From NCBI RefSeq assembly GCF_014635325.1, contig NZ_BMCT01000004.1:248001-312000 (forward strand): DNA of 64,000 bases. Reading direction: 5' to 3'. Position 1 is the stretch's first letter; each line of letters starts with the position of its first letter. Shown here piece by piece: positions 57,626-64,000 of this stretch. The position numbers and the translations under genes are program-made. The DNA is from Azorhizobium oxalatiphilum (lineage in GTDB: Bacteria > Pseudomonadota > Alphaproteobacteria > Rhizobiales > Xanthobacteraceae). Under the pieces are notes generated by a model that was given only the letters and a program-made list of their open reading frames with translations, was not told the origin of the DNA and did no database searches.

Positions 57626-58344
57626 GCTCACACCCCTTTTACGCAAGCCAAGACAAGATGTCCCTGAAGCCGGAAACCCCACCGCATGACGTGCCGGTGC
57701 CGCGACACGCATATGGCTCGGCACCAGCGGATCTCTCGTGACAATGCACCATCATGGCCACACGCCGCCGCCATGACGCGCACGCCGCAACCCATATCCG
57801 CGCGGCATACGCCCTCGCGCCGCCGACCGCACATCAATCAATACATAAAGACAGCTCGAAACCATCCATGGGAACAGCCGACGTTACAAGCGGCCTGCGC
57901 CCCAATAGCCAGCCATCGATAAGTTCACCTTACGGGCGAACATGTATTGGCCTGCGGTATGAATAGTCCCAAACGTGGGCGCGATCAAGCGTGACGGTCG
58001 CGCTTAAGTTTGGCCTCGATACGCTGCCACGCTCTTTTGCTGAGCGATATATTACCAGACCATGTCGCCATATGCATCCGATAAAACGTTGACTTTAAAG
58101 GTCCTTACAAACAACACTCCCCCAGTGGCAGCAGCGATCGAGGGGCAGAGGCTACATAGTCGCCTCCTGATCCGATGCCCAACTGGTGTCGCAGAGCGCG
58201 TCGAGCGACTGAATTTGCTATGCAAGCAATGTATTTCGCAGAGACTCCACTTTGCGCGAATGTTGATGTATTAAAGCGCAAGCCTGTCCGTCGATGGTCG
58301 TTTTTATTTACGCCCCATAGACGTAATCAAGAAGGCATCCTGTC
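57626..58344. other. Divergent intergenic region between the RND operon and the DUF3300 gene
   Basis: About 720 bp. It contains the inverted repeat at 57696-57725 near the RND start and an AT-richer stretch at 57840-58110. Short open frames (e.g. 58062-58274) have no ribosome site or codon bias and are not called. No regulator gene lies here, although RND operons often have one next to them. Confidence 0.55.
57696..57725. promoter_or_regulatory. Inverted repeat GGTGCCG-N16-CGGCACC near the RND adaptor start
   Basis: Perfect 7-bp arms with a 16-base centre, about 70-100 bp upstream of the adaptor start. It could be a repressor operator. Confidence 0.4.
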
Positions 58345-59649
58345 ATGCGTCGACGCGCGCTTGTTCGTGTAACGCAGTGTCTTTGCGCCCTGGCGCTGGT
58401 TGCCGTGGTCACCGGCGCCCATGCCCAATCTTCCGGTGATGCTGCCAAGCCAGCCTCGGCGAGCGGGACAGCGGAAGCCGCCAGCTCCTTCACCGCCGAG
58501 GAACTGCGGAAGCTGCTGGCGCCCTATGCACTCTATCCGGACGAATTGCTGGCGCAGCTCCTGCCCGCATGTGCCTATCCGGTCGAGGTCGTCCAGGTCG
58601 CACGCTGGCTTGAGAAAAACCGGCAGGCCGCGTCCGAAGGCAATTTCGCGGCCCTCGATGCGCAGGGGTGGGATCCGAGCGTCAAGGCGCTCGCGCGCTT
58701 CCCGGATGTGATCTCGAAGCTCAACGACAATCTCGATGCGACGAGCGATATCGGCGATGCCTTCGTCCACCAGCCGAAGGATGTCGCGGACACCATCCAG
58801 CGCCTGCGACAACAGGCCAGAGGCTCCGGCTCGCTTGAGACCACGCAGCAGCAGATCGTGACGGTCGAGAAGCAGGGCGACACGGACTATGTGGTGATCG
58901 AATCCGCCCAACCGGGCGTCGTCTACGTTCCCACCTACGACCCCGAAGTGGTCTACGCTCCGCCAGCCACCAACTGGGGGGCTGGTGCTCTCGCCTTCGG
59001 AACCGGCATCCTTGTCGGTGCGGCTCTGGACAATGCGTGGGACTGGGGGCGCGGCTGGGTCTATCCGCCCCGGTGGCCCGGCTATCCCGGTTACCGCCCC
59101 GGCTATCCGGGTTATCCCGGCGGTCGGCCCAGCGGCATAAACATTGGCAACGATATCAATATCGGGAATGGCAACAACCGGCCGTGGCGCCCGGACGCGT
59201 CCCGCTACCGTCCCGGACAGGGTACCAAACCCGGACTGGCCGGCCCCGGATTGGCCGGACGCGGACCGGGAGGCCCCGGCCCCGCCAGACCGGGCATCGG
59301 CCCCGGCCGTGATGGCATCGGCCCATCCTCGCCACAACAGCGCCCCGGCGCCGGCTCCCCACGCGCCGGCGTCGCCGATCGGGCGCAGGCGGGACGGCCG
59401 AATGCGGGTGCGCGGCCGCCACGCCAGAACGTTTCCCGCCCCAATGCGGGAGCCCCCAGAAACATCCAGCACGCACCACGCCCTGCGCAACCGCGCGCCA
59501 CGGCCTTCAGCGGCGCACGATCCGGGCCGGCCGCGGCCCAGTTCTCGAACCGCGGCCACATGAGCCGGCAGTCCATTTCCCGCCCGCCATCGGGCATGGG
59601 ACATGGCGGGGGCATGGGACGTGGCGGCGGCGGCGGGCGGCGGCGATGA
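58345..59649 (+). CDS. DUF3300 domain protein with Pro/Gly-rich tail
   Basis: 434 residues from ATG 58345, preceded by AAGAAGG. A signal peptide with cleavage near AHAQS is followed by the DUF3300 region, EELRKLLAPYALYPDELLAQLLPACAYPVEVVQVARW. The C-terminal half is a low-complexity Pro, Gly and Arg-rich tail with repeated PGYPGY-like and GPGLAGRGPG units. Exported; probably a cell-envelope or surface protein of unknown role. The next gene overlaps its stop or starts shortly after it, the usual DUF3300-DUF2950 pairing. Confidence 0.9.
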   Translation: MRRRALVRVTQCLCALALVAVVTGAHAQSSGDAAKPASASGTAEAASSFTAEELRKLLAPYALYPDELLAQLLPACAYPVEVVQVARWLEKNRQAASEGNFAALDAQGWDPSVKALARFPDVISKLNDNLDATSDIGDAFVHQPKDVADTIQRLRQQARGSGSLETTQQQIVTVEKQGDTDYVVIESAQPGVVYVPTYDPEVVYAPPATNWGAGALAFGTGILVGAALDNAWDWGRGWVYPPRWPGYPGYRPGYPGYPGGRPSGINIGNDINIGNGNNRPWRPDASRYRPGQGTKPGLAGPGLAGRGPGGPGPARPGIGPGRDGIGPSSPQQRPGAGSPRAGVADRAQAGRPNAGARPPRQNVSRPNAGAPRNIQHAPRPAQPRATAFSGARSGPAAAQFSNRGHMSRQSISRPPSGMGHGGGMGRGGGGGRRR

Positions 59650-59660
59650 GGGAGAGCAGG

Positions 59661-60584
59661 ATGGAGAAGACAGGGAACATCGCAGCCTTTCTGGGCATCC
59701 TCGCCGTTTGCTGGAGCCTGACATCCGGCGCGCCTGCAATGGCGCAGCAGAGCTTTGCCAGCCCGGAGGCGGCCGCGACGGCTCTGGTCGAGGCCGCACG
59801 CCATCCCGGCGACGGACAACTCGAGAAGCTCTTCGGACTCGGAGCGCGCGATCTTCTGCTATCGGGAGATGCTGCGGTGGACCATAAGCGCATCGACACG
59901 TTCCTGGCGCTGGCGGCTCAGGGAACGACTGTCCTGGATGGTCCCAATGCAACGCGCATCATCGCTTTCGGGCGCGAAAACTGGGCCTTTCCCATCCCGC
60001 TGAAGCCGAGCAACGGACAATGGGTCTTCGACCTCGCCGCCGGACGGGACGAAATCATCACCCGCAACATCGGCCGCAACGAGACCATCGCGATCGGCGC
60101 CTGCGGTGATTTCGTTGCAGCCCAAAGGGAGTATTTCAGCCAGACCCATGATGGCGATCCCATTCCCCAATATGCCCGCCGCTTCATCAGCAGTCCGGGT
60201 CTGCGGGATGGGCTCTACTGGCCTCCGGACACACCGGATGACAGAAGCCCGCTCGGGGACCGCATCGCCGACGCGGGCCTTGATGGCGTAACCGCTTCCG
60301 ATAGGCCCCAGCCCTACAATGGCTACATCTATCGCATCCTGACCCGTCAGGGAGCGGGCGCGCCGGGAGGCGCCTTCGACTATATGGTGGCAGGCCGGCT
60401 TCTCGCGGGCTTCGCCATGCTGGCCTTTCCGGCCCGCTGGCAGGAAACGGGCGTCATGACCTTCCTGTGCAGCCAGAATGGCAGCGTCTACGAGCTTAAT
60501 CTCGGCCCCCGCACCGAGAAGCTGGCCACCCAGATCCGTAGCTTCGATCCGAAGGGGTGGCGCCGCGTGGGAGAGGATTGGTAG
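59661..60584 (+). CDS. DUF2950 family exported protein
   Basis: 307 residues from ATG 59661, which has GAGGGAG 6 nt upstream; ATG 59646 overlapping the previous stop is the alternative. A signal peptide (cleavage near PAMAQQS) precedes FASPEAAATALVEAARHPGD and the family's repeats of the type GRENWAFPIPLKPSNGQWVFD. DUF2950 proteins are exported and occur beside DUF3300 genes; function unknown. Confidence 0.9.
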   Translation: MEKTGNIAAFLGILAVCWSLTSGAPAMAQQSFASPEAAATALVEAARHPGDGQLEKLFGLGARDLLLSGDAAVDHKRIDTFLALAAQGTTVLDGPNATRIIAFGRENWAFPIPLKPSNGQWVFDLAAGRDEIITRNIGRNETIAIGACGDFVAAQREYFSQTHDGDPIPQYARRFISSPGLRDGLYWPPDTPDDRSPLGDRIADAGLDGVTASDRPQPYNGYIYRILTRQGAGAPGGAFDYMVAGRLLAGFAMLAFPARWQETGVMTFLCSQNGSVYELNLGPRTEKLATQIRSFDPKGWRRVGEDW

Positions 60585-60710
60585 GCCTTCCCACAAGGTG
60601 AGCTGATCCCGTTGGATGTTTGCCCTGGCCTGAACTGCCGGCGACGGGGCGCCCGGTGCAACGAGAGCGGGGCGATGTAGGCTTTCTCAGTTCGCGTGAG
60701 TGAGGCGATC

Positions 60711-61559
60711 ATGTCCAAGCATGGCAAGCGGAAGAACAAGCATCAGCATCATCCGCCCCTCGTCGCCGGTGAGCGAATGAGGCGCAAGCCCTATGAGGCC
60801 CGGCTGCGAAAGCTGCATGGGGAACTGGTGAAGGTGCAGGAGTGGGCGAAGGTTCACGGGGCGAAGATCTGTCTGGTGTTCGAGGGGCGGGACGGTGCCG
60901 GAAAGGGCGGGGTCATCAAGTCGATCATGGAGCGGGTCAGCCCCCGCAGCTTCCGTGTCATCGCGTTGCCACCGCCCACGGAGCGCGAAAAATCGCAGAT
61001 GATCATTCAGCGCTATCTGCCTCATCTGCCTGCCGCCGGGGAGGTCGTGATCTTCGACCGGAGCTGGTACAACAGGGCCGGCGTCGAGCGCGTGATGGGC
61101 CTCTGCACGGAGGAGCAGACGAAGAGATTTCTCGCCACGGTCCCGGCAGTTGAGCAGGCAATCATCGAATCCGGAGTGATCCTCCTCAAATACTGGCTCG
61201 AGGTCAGCCAGGACGAACAGACCCGGCGGATCGAGGAGCGGATCGAGGATCCGCGGAAGATCTGGAAGCTGTCGCCGATGGATCTCGATTCCTACTCACG
61301 CTGGTACGACTACTCGCGGGCACGCGACGACATGTTCGCTGCCACCGACAGCGAATGGGCGCCATGGTATGTGGCCTATTCGGATGACAAGCGGCGTACG
61401 CGGCTCAACATCATCACCCATATCCTCTCGAAGATCCCCTATGAGGACGTGGAGCGAAAGAAGGTGTCGCTGCCGAAGCGGCAGGGCGCGGAAGGCTATG
61501 TAGAGCCGCCCTATGCCAGGCATCCGATACCGGACATCCATGCCGGTATGGACGCCTGA
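60711..61559 (+). CDS. ppk2: Polyphosphate kinase 2 (PPK2 family)
   Basis: 282 residues from ATG 60711; a GTG at 60696 would add five codons. The Walker A segment is VFEGRDGAGKGGVIKSI and the lid and Walker B part are EVVIFDRSWYNRAGVERVMG. PPK2 makes GTP or ATP from polyphosphate and a nucleoside diphosphate, or the reverse. The His- and Lys-rich N-terminus (SKHGKRKNKHQHHPP) may bind polyphosphate. Its neighbours suggest a stress-related group, which is inference. Confidence 0.95.
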   Translation: MSKHGKRKNKHQHHPPLVAGERMRRKPYEARLRKLHGELVKVQEWAKVHGAKICLVFEGRDGAGKGGVIKSIMERVSPRSFRVIALPPPTEREKSQMIIQRYLPHLPAAGEVVIFDRSWYNRAGVERVMGLCTEEQTKRFLATVPAVEQAIIESGVILLKYWLEVSQDEQTRRIEERIEDPRKIWKLSPMDLDSYSRWYDYSRARDDMFAATDSEWAPWYVAYSDDKRRTRLNIITHILSKIPYEDVERKKVSLPKRQGAEGYVEPPYARHPIPDIHAGMDA

Positions 61560-61643
61560 CATTGCGGTCACGACTGACGAGGATTGAACCGGAACCGAGC
61601 TTTGGGCGCCAGTTTCACCGCCCGCCAGCATGAGGAACGAACC

Positions 61644-63311
61644 ATGAGTGGCGGGTGGCGTCCCGGCGAGGGCTTTGCAGGCTTCCGGGCCGCATGGCTT
61701 CGAAACGACGCCATGGCGGGGCTTGCGGTGGCAGCGGTCTCCATTCCCAGCGCTATCGCCTATCCGGCCATCGCGGGCCTGCCGCCACAGGTGGGCATCT
61801 ATGCCAGCATGATGGCGCTCGTCGCCTATGCGCTCTTCGGCCCGTCCCGCCTGCTCATGATGGGGCCGGATGCGGCCACCATGACCGTCGTCGCAGCGGT
61901 GCTCGCCACCTTGCCGCTGGCAACGATGGAGGATCGCGTGGCTGCGGCGGCACTGCTCGCAGTCGGTGTCGGCATCCTCTGCATTCTTGCCAGTGCGCTG
62001 CGGCTCGGCATTCTGGCCGCCTTTCTGTCCCGCCCCATTCTCGTGGGCTTCATCAGCGGCGTCGCCATCTCGATCCTGATCAGCCAGATCAACCGCATCA
62101 CGGGCCTCGGCATCGATACCGATGGGCTCGTTGTCGCCCTCATCGATCTCGCACGCAATGCCGGTTCGATCCATTGGCCTTCGGTGGCATTGGGCGTCGC
62201 CATGTTCGTCCTGCTCCAGCTGCTTGCGGCCTGGCGCTCGCCCGTGCCGGGGCCGGTGGTGGTCGTCGTCGCGGCGACCGTGCTGTCCGCTGTGCTGGAC
62301 TTCAGGGGGCTCGGCATCAAGGTTGTGGGTGAGATCCCCATGGGTCTGCCGGCTTTTTCCCTGCCCATGATGAAGGGCCTGCCACTGCAGGAATTGGTGC
62401 AGGGCGCGGCTGCCATCTGGCTGGTCAGTTTCGGGGCGGGCATCGTCACGGCTCGCAGCTTCGCAGCCCTTGGCGGATTCAGGGCAGACGTGAACAAGGA
62501 ACTGATCGGCTTCGGCGCCTCCAACATCGCCGCAGGCTGCTTCAGCGGCTTTCCGGTTTCGGTCTCGGACTCCCGCACGGCCATCAACATGTCGGTGGCC
62601 GGCCGATCCCAGGCCAGCGGATTGTTCGCCGCACTGGTTCTGGGGCTGACCCTCATCTATCTCAACGATGCCGTGCGGCTGCTTCCCGCGCCTGCATTGG
62701 GCGCGATTCTCGCCTCGGCGGCCGTCTCGCTGATCGACCTGAGGGGCCTGCGGGAGATCTGGCGTATCAGCCGGGTGGAGTTCGCCTTTGCGTGCATCGG
62801 CCTCTGGGGCGCCGTTAGTCTGGGCGTCCTGCGGGGTGTCGTCATCGCCGTCTTCGCAACGCTCGCCTATGTCCTGTTGCAGGAGATGCGCCCACGAGAC
62901 GCTGCGCTGGGGCGCATTGCGGGCAGCGCGGGATTTTTCAAGCTGCACAGAAGAGGCGATGCGGCAGCCGTGCCGGGCCTTGCCGTCCACATCGTTCAGG
63001 GGAGCATGTTGTTCTTCAACGTCGAATATGTGCAGGCGCGGCTTGAGGCTGTAGCGCATGACCTGCCGCCGTCCACCCGCTGGTTCATTCTTGATGCCAG
63101 CGCCATCTCCCAGATCGATTCAACCGCCGCTGCCATGCTCAAGGAGGTTCACGCCTCGTTTGCCAAGGCCGGGATCGCCTTCGGGATCGCGGAGCTGCAT
63201 CACGAGCCGATGACAATCCTGAAACGGGCCGGCGTGCTGGACGAGATCGGCAGGGACATGCTGTTCGATGATCTGGAGGAGGTTCTTCCCGCGTTCCTGA
63301 AGCGGGCATAG
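61644..63311 (+). CDS. SulP family anion transporter with STAS domain
   Basis: 555 residues from ATG 61644, preceded by GAGGAA. Residues about 15-395 form the transport domain, with AVSIPSAIAYPAIAGLPPQVGIYASM, the family start, and SDSRTAINMSVAGRSQASGL. Residues about 440-550 are the cytoplasmic STAS domain, with ASAISQIDSTAAAMLKEV. SulP members carry sulfate, bicarbonate or other anions; the anion here is unknown. Confidence 0.94.
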   Translation: MSGGWRPGEGFAGFRAAWLRNDAMAGLAVAAVSIPSAIAYPAIAGLPPQVGIYASMMALVAYALFGPSRLLMMGPDAATMTVVAAVLATLPLATMEDRVAAAALLAVGVGILCILASALRLGILAAFLSRPILVGFISGVAISILISQINRITGLGIDTDGLVVALIDLARNAGSIHWPSVALGVAMFVLLQLLAAWRSPVPGPVVVVVAATVLSAVLDFRGLGIKVVGEIPMGLPAFSLPMMKGLPLQELVQGAAAIWLVSFGAGIVTARSFAALGGFRADVNKELIGFGASNIAAGCFSGFPVSVSDSRTAINMSVAGRSQASGLFAALVLGLTLIYLNDAVRLLPAPALGAILASAAVSLIDLRGLREIWRISRVEFAFACIGLWGAVSLGVLRGVVIAVFATLAYVLLQEMRPRDAALGRIAGSAGFFKLHRRGDAAAVPGLAVHIVQGSMLFFNVEYVQARLEAVAHDLPPSTRWFILDASAISQIDSTAAAMLKEVHASFAKAGIAFGIAELHHEPMTILKRAGVLDEIGRDMLFDDLEEVLPAFLKRA

Positions 63312-63919
63312 CACTGCGGCTATCAGAATTGAATGGCTGCTCAGGGGGGGCGAGCGTCAGCTCCCACCGCTGGCGGGATGAAAGCGTCTTCTCGATCCAA
63401 TCATGATGTTGGACGGCCGAAGCCGTCTCTACACACAAGTCAAATTCGGCGGTCAAGCCAAAAGACGAGCGCATATACTCCGATGACGGACGATGCGACC
63501 ACTAGGGTCAGCACCACTGCCAAGATGATTTCCATTGAAAGAATCGATCAGAACTCGGCGCGCCGTGCGCAGAAGCTGAAGCGCCAATTAGCAGACGCTT
63601 TCCCAGCCGGAATTGGGTTCACCGCGACAAGGAAACATGCGGCGCTAAGCTGAACCTCGAAACGTCATCATGCGCGCCTTCTTCGCTTCACACGTTAACA
63701 TTTGTATGGGTGGGAGACGTTTCGAAGAACTTTTGGCGAACGCCTGCGGACTGTCAATTCATCCTGGGTTCATACTTGGGGGGCAGATCGTTCGCACTTG
63801 GGTCTCATAGCTCTGAGGGATCGTGTGCCTTTGGCCTCACCCTCAGCGACCGCCACTCCCAGGTATGTGCGCGCCGCGGCATCCTTCTTCATCTCCTCTT
63901 CGGATCGATGTGCTCGGTA
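63312..63919. other. Right-hand intergenic region
   Basis: About 600 bp with no clear gene besides the possible membrane peptide at 63440-63535. A 106-codon frame at 63333-63653 has a composition unlike the neighbouring genes and no ribosome site. GC content falls at 63660-63760. Confidence 0.45.
63440..63535 (-). CDS. Possible 31-residue single-helix membrane peptide
   Basis: ATG at 63535 opens MEIILAVVLTLVVASSVIGV followed by YALVFWLDRRI, ending at TGA 63440-63442. A hydrophobic core of about 24 residues with a basic end after it resembles a small membrane protein. There is no good ribosome site, and the 106-codon frame on the other strand in the same place shows no coding character, so this is a possibility only. 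Confidence 0.3.
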   Translation of the reverse strand: MEIILAVVLTLVVASSVIGVYALVFWLDRRI

Positions 63920-64000
63920 TCATTTGGATGGCGCGCGCAGGCTCGGCCAGAGCTCTTGGATGAAACGTTCGTCGGAGGTCGGGATGGGGCTGCGCTCACG
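63920..64000 (-). CDS. C-terminal end of a gene entering from the right edge (uncertain)
   Basis: A minus-strand frame open at the right edge reads RERSPIPTSDERFIQELWPS then LRAPSK and stops at TGA (63920-63922). It has the look of a coding end, but only 26 codons are visible and no family can be named. Confidence 0.3.
   Translation of the reverse strand, partial: RERSPIPTSDERFIQELWPSLRAPSK

Noticed and set aside
58062-58274. A 70-codon gene in the RND/DUF3300 gap
   Set aside because: No ribosome site, no codon bias and no known family; probably chance.
63333-63653. A 106-codon frame at the right end
   Set aside because: Composition unlike the neighbouring genes, no ribosome site, no domain.

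Overview
This is chromosomal DNA of high GC content from an alphaproteobacterium, most likely of the order Hyphomicrobiales and possibly near Xanthobacteraceae. That placement is an inference from the aa3 oxidase cluster layout, the several Liv-type transporters, the IalB protein and the general protein character; no rRNA gene is present to confirm it. There is no phage, IS element or CRISPR array, and one tRNA gene (Ser, anticodon GCT).

Layout. Positions 1-4034 (minus): a MATE exporter cut by the left edge, a KefB/KefC-type cation/proton antiporter and an IalB protein. 4300-11527 (plus): an aa3 cytochrome c oxidase operon (subunits II and I, heme O synthase, a CoxF-like small protein, Cox11/CtaG, subunit III, DUF983 protein, SURF1), preceded by a perfect FNR/FixK box. 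11611-16415: a DadA-like oxidoreductase, a DUF2569-like membrane protein, a P1 peptidase, CcdA and a CAP10-like glycosyltransferase. 16564-23523 (minus): a complete branched-chain amino acid ABC operon ending in two nearly identical binding-protein genes. 23760-33160 (plus): a CO-dehydrogenase-family molybdenum hydroxylase cluster (coxG, an SBF-type transporter, coxS-L-M, a TauE-like protein, coxD, coxE, DUF488), followed by a chemoreceptor. 35395-38114 (minus): cofactor genes for the same enzyme class, namely a molybdopterin-domain/MocA fusion and an XdhC split into two genes. 38244-42324: a lysine-2,3-aminomutase-like radical SAM protein, a glutathione transferase and a TPR protein.

43032-52294 is the most distinctive region. 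An aldoxime dehydratase and one Liv-type binding protein (minus) diverge from a second binding protein, two permeases, two ATPases, a nitrilase and a TrmB-family regulator (plus). Together they read as an uptake and degradation cassette for an aldoxime or nitrile: import, dehydration of aldoxime to nitrile, hydrolysis of nitrile to carboxylate plus ammonia, and local control. The AT-rich divergent promoter region carries four copies of an 18-bp element of the form TGTCG-N8-CGACA (two exact), and the same half-sites form an inverted repeat just upstream of the regulator gene. This is the best candidate for an undescribed system here.

52806-64000: an orphan gene, an RND efflux pump with its adaptor, a DUF3300/DUF2950 pair, a polyphosphate kinase 2 and a SulP anion transporter, then about 700 bp with only a possible 31-residue membrane peptide and the end of a gene entering from the right. 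The cox-type hydroxylase carries the form II active-site signature and gene order, so its substrate is probably not CO.
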